Assembly: GCA_036897485.1 (NCBI GenBank)
Contig: JAYMTF010000916.1
Span: 1-28,355 of the forward strand
Length of the DNA: 28,355 nucleotides
Source: Pelargonium nanum
Taxonomy: Eukaryota > Streptophyta > Magnoliopsida > Geraniales > Geraniaceae
Reading direction: 5' to 3'
The position numbers and the translations under genes are program-made. This document shows, in pieces, positions 13,827 through 26,163 of the stretch. The stretch's first letter is position 1. Every line of letters starts with the position of its first letter. The notes under the pieces are model-generated. The model was not told the DNA's origin, did no database searches, and was given only the letters and a program-made list of their open reading frames with translations.

Positions 13827-16800
13827 TTGAAGGTGATGAGTGCCTGGATTGCATTTCTGTGGCATTGGAATAAGTCTTCTTTTCTTTTGTGGTAGAAGAC
13901 AGCATATATATCGGCATGTCCATTTTATAGTGTATCATGCCTTTACTCGTCTTTGCTCCTTTTTTCTTAGTAATTATTGTTGCAAAGCAGTCTATATGTT
14001 CGCTGCTATACATGCAATCATTGTTAGGTATGTCTAGGCCACTTCTCAAAATTCATAGTTAGCTTCATTTGAGGTATTAGTCTATAGTGGAAGGTTGTAT
14101 GTGGAAAAGAACTTGGATTGCTACTCTACTTCACATCCACTGCTGATCCTCCCAATGATTATTGTGACAGGCAAGGTAGCTAGAAAAGCTTTTTGTACAT
14201 GTAAATCCTTGTTGACTAGTCAAATATAAATGAAATAATTCAAGTTTCATGCAGAGTTACCTTAAACATGTGTAGAATAAATTTGACGAGTGAATGGTAT
14301 GGTTTTGAACAAATATGCAAGTATACCATAATGACTTTGGTTCTTGCGTGATTTGATTATTCTCTCGCATGGGGCTTGCGGTTAGACATTGTTTATGTCA
14401 TTTTTATGCTATTTAGTTGAAAATGGCAAAAAGAGAAAAATCAATTTGGTATCATCTTGAGGAAAACAGATCATTATCTACAGTGAGGTTGTGCGTTTAT
14501 ATATATTACTAATACATTATTTGTTGAAATATTGGCCAAAGAACATCAATTAGATATCATTTTAAGAAAACAAATTGTCTGCAGTTAAAAGTTTAGCGCA
14601 CAGAACATTTGGTTCATGTCTGTTTGTTATTAGCTTAAGAGATTATCCGATTTGGTCCGTCCAGGTTTTGTAGGTGGCGAAAAATGGCTATCAGCCAGAA
14701 ATACTGTATTCTCATGTTTTGTTAGCCGAGTCAGAAACAGAATGAAAATAATCCCTTACCCATTGGAGCTGTAAAAGCAACCTTTCTATGGTTATGGGAG
14801 GTTGCTCAATTATTGGGGTACATTTATGCATGCCCCCCTAGTCATTTTTGTTTGCAATGCAATTAGCCATGAGAATATATTGATTGTTTCTCATTTTCCT
14901 TCCCTGGAAAGAGGGAAATAAATAACTTTACTAGGTACAGAAAAGCAACATTTCCATAACCCCATGCCACTTTTTGCACTTACAAAACTTGCCACTGCTT
15001 TTTAGTCATCCACTTTGCAAGTGATTGTTGGAAATAATTTCTTTTTTTTACTAGGTAGGCTAAAAATGTCCTAAACCCAACTGAAACTTGATTATATCCA
15101 TCCTTTTTAGTTGTTATTCTACTCTTCTAAAAGGGCGATCCAATGCATGAACTATTGCGGGTCTAAGGAGGGTCATTTATGTACGCAGTCTTACCCTAAA
15201 TATCCTAAAATCTGTGTGTAATGAATGAGAAGAAATATGTCCTGGATTTTTATTGAAACTCAACTCTGAATAGTCTTTGCTATAAAGAAATTTGAAAATA
15301 GAATGATTTAGATTATTATATCTAAGACCTATTTGGATATGTCATCATTTTGGCAAATTCGAGACTTTTGATTTGCACAATTGAAAAATAACCATCTGTA
15401 AGGAGTTTATGGTACAAGTCTTGGCAAGTAATCTGCTGAGTTTTGGTCTCTTAAGTTTCACTTAAAACTAAAACTACTTGGAATGGAAAGTATTAGATTT
15501 CCATGCCAGTATGAACTGGATTCAAGTACTTTAAGAGGTCCTTTAGTTGATGTACTCTGCTATTAATTGTGTTGTCAACAACATTGTGTAGCATAAAGAA
15601 AGTTCTTCTCTCAAATTGTGATGCTCAGGAAAACATTAGAGAAGACAAGTTTTAAGAAATTGTTATATTGCATATATTCAAAACTTTGATATTTCCAATG
15701 TCTTGACTCTTGACAGAACATATAAAATATATTTCCCAAGTTCATTTGACTCTACACAGTTGGTAGTTATATTCTGTATCTATCATCTCTTTTAGCAAAG
15801 GCACAGTACTTATTGCTTGGTGTCGATGATTTAACATTTAAAAACAAAAACTGCTGGAGCAGTCAGTGATCACTAGGGATTATAAAATTAGAGTGTAGAT
15901 CTTGATGTTGGCTTTTGTCCTGTTTTTGGTCTCTTGTCTATTATCTCAATGAAGCTAAGTTTTTTTTGCATACATGTTAAAGAAAATGTGATTGGGATTT
16001 TCTAACATGTCATCTGTTCTTGTAATAATAAGAAAATCTCACTTGTTTTGGATTTAGTAGGCAAAAGGTAAAAGCTTTCACAAAGAAACACCTCAGTTTC
16101 TTGGGTACATAATTTCTCCTTAGAAATGTAACGGTCTCCTCATTTAAACTTACCCGGTTCTTAGAATCTATCGAGGTTTCCAATTGTATTTGTGTGGAAC
16201 TTGTATTATTTGTTGAATAATTTTATATTTTCATGTGCAAGGACCACTTATCACTTTCCTTGAACACTAAGCAATAGAAAGAGAAGACATTTTTAGTGTT
16301 TGAAAATTATGTGTGAAGATTATTTGACAGAGCTTCATTGTTGGAAAAGCTTCTCTCATTCCATATGGTGCAATGTTTTTACTGATTTCCATTTTATTTG
16401 TACTGTTTTTCTTCAAGTTGTCTTGCAGTGGCGATCCTTTTCAGAGGATTCTTGTCACGATTGAAAAAGAATAAGAAAAAGGTCTGTTTGCTACTCCATT
16501 CTTTGTTAAGCTAAATACTGATTAGGTGCTCCACTTACTGGATTTGGATGCTTACGTGGATTTCAAGTTAACATGTCATTAAGAAACTTTAATGCGCATT
16601 ACACATCGTCATGTTGTTGGACAAATGGCATCTTAAATTATGGTTCGTGTATCATGCATCATATGACAAGCTTCTCATTATGTGTGTCCCCAAAATGAAT
16701 TGAAAATTTTCTCATCTTGCTGTACATTAGATGAGCCAGAGACCTAATTTGTGGTGTTGGTAGACAAGAATGTGCATGATTGTTGTCGTTGCATGTGCTT

Positions 16801-17441
16801 TGCTGCATAATAATGGATCAGTTGTGGAAACATCTTTTACCCTAATAATCAAGAAAAGATTCCCTAGTTCAGTGCATGCACAAGAAGACACAAATGGAAG
16901 AATTTGTTTATAAACAAAATCCACCACCAGGGTACAAACTTTTTTGATCCTCCTCTGCTGCAATTGCGAAACCAGTTCTATTTAAAAGAGACATTTTGTC
17001 AGGATTTTTACTAATCCACAGTGAATTTCTGTATTCAAGGTGAATTCTCTATAGGTTGACTTTATTCTAGTAAATACAGGCAATAGCATTAGATACTGTT
17101 GTGTCAGTTTCACTCAACTGGCATGCCATTCTTGTTTCTTTCAAACTTATTTTTCAAGTTAAGTTCATTTTGATAATTGATACATTATCATTTACGTAGA
17201 GCACTCGTTCCTTGGGGAAATTTAAACTCAACTGCATTCTTGTTTCTTGTAATGTAAACTTTCTTTTCAAGTTAAGTTCAATTTGCTGTCTTATTATAAG
17301 CATGAATAACAATTACTCATTCATGACTAGAATCTGCAATAGCGTTTCTCATAAAGATGCCATTTTGCTTTCAGCTGTGACTTTATTGCTGGAGTTAGTT
17401 TCATGAAACAGAACTTAGAAGCTAACACCTCAAATGAGTTT
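13827..17441. other. Spacer between convergent PFA-DSP and ACC oxidase genes
   Basis: Both flanking genes end towards this stretch, so it holds two 3' flanks and no required promoter. It is AT-rich with short unsupported frames. One exon-like segment with a good acceptor occurs at about 16429-16470 (see findings), and an imperfect direct repeat lies at 17113-17285. I see no gene here. Confidence 0.6.
17113..17285. repeat. Imperfect direct repeat, two copies
   Basis: Copy 1 (17113-17172) and copy 2 (17227-17285) share CTCAACTG, then CATTCTTGTTTCTT, then TTTTCAAGTTAAGTTCA, in the same order. Copy 1 has a six-base insertion (GCATGC) and there are a few mismatches. The offset of about 115 bases suggests a local duplication. 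Confidence 0.65.
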
Positions 17442-17447
17442 TTTATT
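17442..17447 (-). terminator. Possible poly(A) signal of the ACC oxidase gene
   Basis: Plus-strand TTTATT reads AATAAA on the coding strand, about 275 bases past the stop. The distance fits a plant 3' UTR, but nothing else supports it. Confidence 0.3.
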
Positions 17448-17720
17448 ATCCCCTTGTGGAATCTGAGTACAGCTTATGAGATTCATCGCTCGGACAAAAA
17501 ATATAATGGAGAAGGTAACAGTTTTGACTGATAATATTCTTTTACGATAACATTATTTTATGAGGTCCAATATAAAATAGTTAGCGCCCTGCATGCTTCT
17601 ATAAACAAACTGATAAACCCAATATAGTAAGATCACAAAGCTTTTAGCAGCCTGGACACAACACCACACCACACCACACAGAATAGACAACAAACACCCT
17701 GCACCCTTGATTCTGTGCTC

Positions 17721-19099
<1,379 letters not shown>

Positions 19100-19334
19100 T
19101 TAGATGGTCAAGAAGAAAATTTATTAAAAAAATAAAAATAAAATAAAAGTCATGTAGTAGGACTTTGATTGAAAAGACATAATAGTTTGGCAGAAAACTA
19201 TACAATAGTGAAGAAGAGTTGGTAGCTTTGCTGAACTATATCTCTCAATCTGAAATATCATTATTAATTTGGGTGGCAATATTGCATTGCTATTTGCTAA
19301 TGTATTGTATATTTGTATATGCTAGCTGATCTCT

Positions 19335-19360
19335 CCAACCCAACCCAACCCAACCCAACC
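19335..19360. repeat. CCAAC pentanucleotide tandem repeat
   Basis: Five uninterrupted copies of CCAAC lie about 390 bases upstream of the ACC oxidase start. On the coding strand of that gene it reads GTTGG. It is simple-sequence DNA in a promoter region, with no known role that I can assign. Confidence 0.85.
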
Positions 19361-20766
19361 AGGGTGGCTGTGGCTGCCATTTATTTAAAATTCATGTCCA
19401 GCAAGGTACACATCCCATACTGCTGATCATTAATTTGTTTTGTAATCACCTAGCCTAATCTACCTATTCTATTCCCATTTCCAACTTTTAATTTTGCTTT
19501 CAAGACATTGACATGTTACACATCCCATATCATGTCTCTATCCAGTTGCCTATTTACTAAGGGTAACCAGGTAATTGCACTGAGGCATGTGTTGCAAAAT
19601 TTATTTTGGAGTAAAAGGTGGCATATGGCAATTGCATATTGCATTACAGATATTAATTTGGGGTTTAACTCCTCTTTTCATTCCAATGATGACATGTGTA
19701 CAGTCTAGTACTTATAATATATATATGCGCTAACAAATTAAAAAAAATAATAAGTAACTTATTATAGAGATGTTATTGATATTTTATACCATAACTAATT
19801 TTTTCAAAAAGAAAATATAATACTATTTTTAAGACAAAAATGCAAGATTTAGATGGGAAAGTATGATTTAGTTTAGGTTATGCATGATGAAATTGAAGTA
19901 TTGGCATAAACATAGAATGTTTATATTTTCCTGTGGTCTTTTAAGTAACCTTTTTATACTACAGTAGAAGACATGACCAAACAAAATGTAAAAAGGAAAA
20001 AAGAAATACAAATGCTTGTCTTCACTAATTGTCTTCTTCCTCAATAAGTGCTTATAAAACTATACTGGTTGATCTCATGTTCTAACATATTATGATCTTA
20101 GAGCTGGCATGGTCGAATTAGAAATAATAATAATAAATCATGTTTCATCCCAAGAAGTAACATATAAATCTCGTTTAAATATAAATTTATCATATATATT
20201 ACTGTACTTGCTATGAATGAATTAATTATGATATTTGGGTTAATAAATTAAATGGTGGAAACTTGTATTTATCCGTCGGCATTGGCATAGAAGTAGTTGA
20301 AATAGTTGTTCATTGAATTGTTCGGCTAAATAGCTTAATCGAATGCCATCATACTATTCTTTTTTGTTTCAGTGTCACTATTATATTATATATACACTAA
20401 ATTTGTTTAATATAAAGTATGATCCTGAGATCACATATATTTCTTTTTCTGAGCACAATCTTTTTGTTTATTTATTTTCTTCCTTTGTTTTTGTTTTTTC
20501 CATTTTGGTTCCTTTCTAATACAGGAATTTTGCCTTGTCCCCTTGCTTATAAAGAATCAAGCTTGATAAAATTCCATGGAAATACTAACTAACCAATATA
20601 TTTTGATGCAATCTCAATCCTAATACATCATACTCAAATTAAATATGCAGCCAAGTTGAGAGTCAAAATGGACCTGATTAGTTGAATATTTGGGAAGCTT
20701 GTAGCAATGGCTTACTTCAATTTATTACATGAATTTCATTACTAGGAGTAGTCTAGGTCACTTTTT

Positions 20767-20975
20767 TAAACTTCTGTTCCCACTGTCTAAAACCATGACC
20801 AAGATCTTTAGAGGTTTAAAGCAAAGTTTTTTAATAATTAATCTTTAATACAAATCTACACAATGAAGTTTAGAGCAAGGTTTAGATTTATAAACTTAAG
20901 TTCCCACTGTCTTAAGCCATGACCCAGATCTTTAGAGCTTTAAAGCAAAGTTATTTATTTATTTATTTATTTATT
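20767..20975. repeat. 62-bp direct repeat followed by a TTAT microsatellite
   Basis: Copies at 20767-20828 and 20891-20952 share TTCCCACTGTCT, CCATGACC, AGATCTTTAGAG and TTTAAAGCAAAGTT in register with few mismatches; the offset is 124 bases. The second copy runs into a pure TTAT tract (20951-20975, six units). The pattern fits a local duplication in which one copy later gained the microsatellite. Confidence 0.85.
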
Positions 20976-21390
20976 GTATATTTAGCAAGAGAATATCAAG
21001 GGCTAAATTAAGTGTGTTTCTGAAATTTTGGCCACTAATGTTTTTTAAGTACAAATTTAACTTTAAATTATGTTTTCTATGTTTTGCAACGAAGCGCATG
21101 CTATTACTAAATTACAATTTTCTTGTAGTGTTGTTATTGATGTTGGTGTTCAAATGTTATAATATATATGAAAATAGACTGAAATCAGTTTTCTTAATGT
21201 ATCGTAATGATATGTAAATAGTTTATGCATTTTTATAAATTATGAGTCTCTAAACATCTATTTTACTATTATAAGTTCCAAGAACGAGGTGATGTTCTTC
21301 GTTCAAGTCAATCCAATATTATTTACATACAATTTTTTTTTGTGAGAGAAAAAAGACATACACATATGGTAAATATAGTCAATAAATGCA

Positions 21391-21530
21391 TTTATCACTT
21401 TATAATTCTAACACTTCAACAAATTGACCTCAACCAAATCAAGACATATGTGGAAATGTGACTTGTAAACAAGTACACAAAGATCTACCGGCCATGTTAT
21501 CACTTTATAATTCAACACTTCATTAAATTG
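21391..21530. repeat. Short imperfect direct repeat
   Basis: TTATCACTTTATAATTC followed by ACACTTCA and AAATTG occurs at about 21391-21426 and again at 21497-21530, offset about 106 bases. A two-base and a three-base length difference separate the copies. Confidence 0.6.
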
Positions 21531-22458
21531 CTTCTTTTTCTTTGTTTTCTCTTTTTCCTTTCTTCTTGGTGGAATTGTAGCTACTAGCTTGACTCATACT
21601 TCTTGACATAGAAAAAATAATATATAATTAAAAAATTCTAATCATTCTTCCTTTGATTAAAGATAGTTCACATTACATGTACTTAGAAGTGGATTTATAA
21701 TTCCTAAAAGAAGAAAAAACTCTAAAAGTTCTGGATATAAAAATACTAATAAGCTTCCTATCATGCAATACAAAGATAAAATCCTTTGTCCTTTGAATTT
21801 TATATATTGTTAATATTAAAATCATGCAACTATACATATAAGGATATAATTGATGACCCTATGACGGCTTATCTGCAGAACACATGAAAAATGTGATGAG
21901 AAATAAATATGAATGGAAATTAAGCAGATGAAATATGTGGTTGCTTAATTTGATTCATAATTCATGGCGGCTTCGTAGTATAGTATTGCACAGGTGGTAA
22001 TGAATCAGACATCATAAACAGCCAACCAACCAACCACTTCCATTTGTCCCACTCCCATATATTTGTAGGTATTGTACCTAACTAACTGGATTGCCCCAAT
22101 CCAATATTATTTTCATTTTCTTATAACATAAATAAAATTGGAAATAATCTAGCCATCACCATTCCAAATTATGAATTCAATAATCTATTGTTGGAATGTT
22201 CTAGGGCTATGTATATTTTTTCTTATAAAAAGGTTTTATCTTCTACTGGTAATTAAAGTTTTAAAGAATTTTTTGCTCCTACCCTATGCTCCTAACTATA
22301 TCGGTTGACCTTGAAATTACAAAAACTGAGCATATTAAATACTACTTGGCTTCATAATTCTAAATTTGAAGTAGCAACTTTTCTGTAAATTATTGTGATG
22401 AAATGGGTTTGGATTGGAAGAAAGCAGTTATAGGCCGGGCCTCGAAGACAACCCTATT

Positions 22459-22478
22459 AGGCCCAAATATTTGGGCCT
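22459..22478. repeat. Perfect 20-bp palindrome at the RING gene 3' end
   Basis: AGGCCCAAATATTTGGGCCT is identical on both strands and starts 49 bases past the RING stop codon. Each arm carries a TGGGCC core (site II motif, a TCP-binding type). In RNA it could form a 10-bp stem, though without a loop it would have to open in the middle. Confidence 0.8.
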
Positions 22479-22526
22479 CTAACAATATTTGCAGGAATCT
22501 GAGAACAAAAATAAAATAAACGCAGG

Positions 22527-23045
22527 TTAAAACAGATCAAGAATCTCCAGGATCGAACGGTTGCAGATGGGACAGCAGCCTCTGTTGACCCACAGTTCCC
22601 TCGAGCACACCCTACAAAAGGTGTGCCCGCAGGGGATAAAAGCCGCGCCTTTACTCCTGTCCATGCACACGCAGCACACCCCATCACCACTCCCTACTAC
22701 CTCCTTTGATCTCCTCCTCTTCCTCTTGCTCTTGCTCTTCCAATCCACACCGTCCGTTTCCTCGATCAGTCTCATCAACGTCTTCACGCCGTCCTGATCA
22801 TTTCCCTCCCGCGAATTGCGCTCGGCCTCCAACGCCATTGCCAAGGTGGTGGTTTCCTGAGCAGCATTGCCGTTGGTGGTGATGAGCATCACCTGATCTC
22901 TGCTGTGATGTGGGGCTCTGATTCTGGGTTGCTCTGGGAGGGTTGAAGGAGCTGGACTCCAGGTGGCCCCACAGCAACCCATGCCCTTCAATCCTAGACG
23001 TTGCTTAACAATCTTCCACATACTACTTGCATCCACACCGTCCAT
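22527..23045 (-). CDS. Small C3HC4 RING-finger protein, probable E3 ubiquitin ligase
   Basis: A single uninterrupted frame of 172 residues. The C-terminal RING (about 124-161) has all eight zinc ligands: Cys124-x2-Cys127, Cys139, His141, Cys144-x2-Cys147 and Cys158-x2-Cys161. This spacing fits the C3HC4 type, and RINGs of this kind usually recruit a ubiquitin-charged E2. A basic stretch, KSKSKRKRRRSK (103-114), may be a nuclear signal. Residues 1-25 (MDGVDASSMWKIVKQRLG) look like a conserved amphipathic N-terminus, and the middle is low in complexity. There is no transmembrane segment. The start is the first ATG (23045); the open frame runs further up only through non-ATG codons. Substrate and role are unknown. 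Confidence 0.9.
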   Translation of the reverse strand: MDGVDASSMWKIVKQRLGLKGMGCCGATWSPAPSTLPEQPRIRAPHHSRDQVMLITTNGNAAQETTTLAMALEAERNSREGNDQDGVKTLMRLIEETDGVDWKSKSKRKRRRSKEVVGSGDGVCCVCMDRSKGAAFIPCGHTFCRVCSRELWVNRGCCPICNRSILEILDLF

Positions 23046-23101
23046 TGTAATTGGCTGTAACAATGAATCAAAAATGAAAATAATCCAAAAAAGTGAAGCT
23101 A

Positions 23102-23268
23102 AATATATAGATGGGAGAGAGAGGAGGAGGAGGAGGAGGTGTCTCTTTGTTGTGATGTTGAAGAAATAGAGAGAAGATTAAACAAAGCAGTAAAAGAGGA
23201 GAATTTGTAAGAAGAGAGCCCAAAACAGGGTCCTAGGGCCCACTTATTACTCAATGAGTTTAAGCCCA
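23102..23268 (-). promoter_or_regulatory. Putative promoter of the RING gene: TATA-like box and three site II motifs
   Basis: On the coding strand a TATATATT box lies at 23109-23102, 57 bases before the ATG. Three TGGGCY motifs follow upstream at 23217-23222, 23237-23242 and 23263-23268; such clusters are typical TCP-bound site II elements of plant housekeeping genes. Between them is a GGA-rich purine tract (about 23112-23139). The TATA box would leave a leader of only about 25-30 bases, so a TATA-less start driven by the site II cluster is also possible. Confidence 0.45.
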
Positions 23269-23295
23269 CTACCAGATATTACTCAATGAGTTTAA
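23245..23295. repeat. 19-bp direct repeat upstream of the RING gene
   Basis: TATTACTCAATGAGTTTAA occurs perfectly at 23245-23263 and 23277-23295, 32 bases apart. One site II motif overlaps the end of the first copy. Confidence 0.85.
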
Positions 23296-24531
23296 AATGA
23301 AAATATAATTTCTCATTATTCATATTAAAATTAAAATTAATTTATTTCATTTGCACAGTACAAGATTAGCATTTGTAGGTGTAGAAGCATTAACAATAGG
23401 CATGAATATGAATATGTAGCAGCAAAATGTAATAATGGTGTAAGATGGGGGAGTCAAAAGCCGTAATATGCGGCACTTATCATGCCAATTTTGTTTGCGC
23501 TATTGCAAATTGAACAACACATTAGTAAAATCAAACTTAGTTATAATGGCTTGCCTTGTGGCTTATTTTGACAAAAGAATCTTATGTGATTGCCGACCAC
23601 ACAAATCTAGCACTAGAAATAACTAATACAGTATGACTATATGAGAGAATGTAAAAAGTTTTGGGCTCAACGCTGCGAAAATTTTGAAGTCAGTGATCAA
23701 CGTGAAAAGTTAATGATAATATGTACATGTTTGAGGACAATACTATATCATTCTTGTATGTACTTACTTATTTCTATGAAGCTGGTTATGCAAATATTCC
23801 ACAAGCAACATTAAAGAACTCAGATCTTATTTATGGATGACAATGGAAAGAGATATTCGATTATGGCGGCGAGCGTTTCGAACCATCACGGATAGTTTTT
23901 CATGATCTCGTTCTCGCTTTAGGCCTGCTCCAAAAATTTAAAGTCTTAACCTATCATGTTGAACTTGGGGTGAGTTCGAGCAATAAATTCTCTTGTAGCA
24001 TCACTAAGAAACACAAGAAATAATTTTCCATTACCAAGTTTAAAATTGCATTTTTTTTCTTTCAAAACATTACAAAATTCTTATCTGAGTTTCTAATGTC
24101 ACATTTAAAATAATGGACGGAACTATTGAAGGTGTTAACCTTGCAAACCAGTTTGTTTAAAAAAAAATTCTTTAGTGCCGAAATTGAAATTGATCAACAA
24201 ACCTTAAATTTGAACACGCAACATCAATAACCTTAAACTTGCTGGATTCGCATGGATACAAGAATGAGCTATAGTTCAGAAACCATCTATAAAAATGGGC
24301 TTAACAGGTCGCGAGCAGCTCAACTCATTTGACAACTTTCACTCTATACAAGTACACTTGGTGCTCCTCATTGGAGCTTCTACTAGTAGGATCAGTGACA
24401 AAATAGTAACAGAAACATGGCAACTGGAAGAGGTATTGACACATAATCATCAGCTTTTGCTAAGCAATTCTATAGTGTGTCTATAATTATTAATGAGTCC
24501 ATCAAACAATCTAATAAAACAATTCATTTAC
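23296..24531. other. Spacer between the RING and RRM genes
   Basis: AT-rich DNA upstream of the RING gene and downstream of the RRM gene. The plus-strand frame at 24295-24486 has no recognisable domain, no splice partners and no promoter. I see no gene here. Confidence 0.55.
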
Positions 24532-24537
24532 TTTATT
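24532..24537 (-). terminator. Possible poly(A) signal of the RRM gene
   Basis: The coding strand reads AATAAA here, 140 bases after the stop codon, a usual distance for a plant 3' UTR. Confidence 0.45.
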
Positions 24538-24676
24538 GATTAATAATAAGCTTCAACATTTGACATAAAAGTTCCATTGCAATCTAAGAGGGATTTTAGC
24601 TAGCATATAGTTTAAGCACCACAGTTAATGATTTACCAAATTTTAAGGTAAAGGTTGACATAATTACCAGAGCAAT

Positions 24677-26163
24677 TCAGCTACTGCGATCAACAGCATC
24701 TGCAATGTTTGATAATCGTGAAACTGCAACTGGTGCTCCGCGAACCCTTTCAAGAGCAAAGCTTATCCTCAATGGTCTGCCTAACATCGCCTGCAACCAA
24801 AATAGCTTTACTTGGAGACTGTACATACTATCAATCAAGATGATACTTCAAGGAAAGCCTTTATATGGGGAGTACTGTATGTAACTAACCTTTCCATCCA
24901 TGGCATCTTTTGCACACTTTGCCTCGTCTATGTTTGAGAAACTAACAAATCCAAAGCCTCTTGACCTACCGCTGTCTTTATCATAGAGTATATTCACTAA
25001 ACCACAAACATCAACATGGTTAAGATTAGGAGAAAAACAGTAATTAACCCACTAACTGTGAACCCCAAACAATGTAACTGAATCTAATAGAAAGTTAGAA
25101 AATACAGTATAGGGAATCTTATCCCCAATTGGATACCACCATCTATTATGCACCAGAAGGGACAAGTATGAAATATGAAGAAAAGTACCCAAATTTGTTA
25201 AGGAAACCTAATATTGGGCGTAAAACCAAACCCAATTGTCCATTAAACTCAATTAAAGTGTTTTGTGCTACTGAATCTAATCTAAACTAAGAGTTCTATG
25301 TGTATCAGCAAAGATCTGAGAGATAATTTAAGGCGTGTTGTGATATTTGTCTCCACCTTTAATAATTTTTCCAGTGGAACAAGAAAACAGAACAGACTAC
25401 AAAGCCATAAACTACAGAAACATGTGTGAATTTCCAATTTTATAAGCTTGTTCAACTTGGTAAGTGGGGAAGCTATAACTAGTGCGAGTGATTATATCAA
25501 TTCACCATGTAATCCATGGCATCCCTGTAAAGCTTTTTACATTACTCAATACTGATAAGTGGTCACTAGTTACCCAATTTACAGATATCATGTTCACAAA
25601 CTCTGTCAGAAACCATGATAGTCAAACAAAACACAAGCGGGAAGGTTCTCTAAGTAGCTGAAATGTGAGTGATCAAGCGCATATATATCTTATGGCAACA
25701 TCTAATTTTTCTTCAATACCCAAATTTCTATCCCTAGAGTCAATCTTTCACGTTGATTAACTTTTGTTTTTCATTGAGACCTTTTGTCGAACACCTAATG
25801 TGCAAAAGTGCACTCCAAAACATGCGCAGTCAGATTATGATGATGAATAAGATATGGATAATATAAATTACCTTCAGTGACCTCTCCAAAGGAAGAGAAA
25901 GCATCTTTCAAGGATTTCTCATCAACAGACCATGACAAACCTTCATAACGAACAACGAAGCTATAAATACGTACACAGAAAATAGGTTTGGTACAGTGAA
26001 TGAAAAAGAGAAATAAAGAGCAGTAGTTACCAGCAACATGTAGTTTCTTGTTGGGTGGAGGAGAGGGATGGGAAGGCGCAGAGTAGCATCGGAAGCCAAA
26101 TGTAGGGTTTTGTTGTGCAGTTGTTACTGCTCTTCTTGCCAGAAATGCTAATGTCGTCTTCAT
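24677..26163 (-). CDS. Single-RRM RNA-binding protein, probably mitochondrial
   Basis: Exons, in coding order: 26163-26031, 25940-25872, 24996-24890 and 24790-24677. They join in frame to 140 residues ending SRLSNIADAVDRSS. One RRM covers about residues 40-118: RNP2 is LHVAGL (41-46) and RNP1 is RGFGFVSF (80-87). The first 30-40 residues (MKTTLAFLARRAVTT, then FRCYSAP) are rich in Arg, Ala and Ser and lack acidic residues, as in mitochondrial presequences. The layout resembles plant organellar RRM proteins (ORRM and mitochondrial GR-RBP families), which act in RNA editing or other RNA processing, but the glycine-rich tail of GR-RBPs is missing. Exon 2 uses the second of two nearby acceptors; the first, at 25962-25961, would shift the frame. 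RNP2 has His where Phe or Tyr is usual. A weak TATA-like TATATTAT lies at 26224-26217. The exact family member is undetermined. Confidence 0.9.

Noticed and set aside
17659-17681. CACAC-rich run read as a CRISPR or structured array
   Set aside because: It is a simple-sequence tract of about 23 bases with no spacers; CRISPR arrays are not expected in a plant nucleus.
24295-24486. Plus-strand 63-codon frame in the RING-RRM spacer
   Set aside because: It looks mildly coding but matches no family I know, has no splice partner and lies downstream of a convincing gene end.
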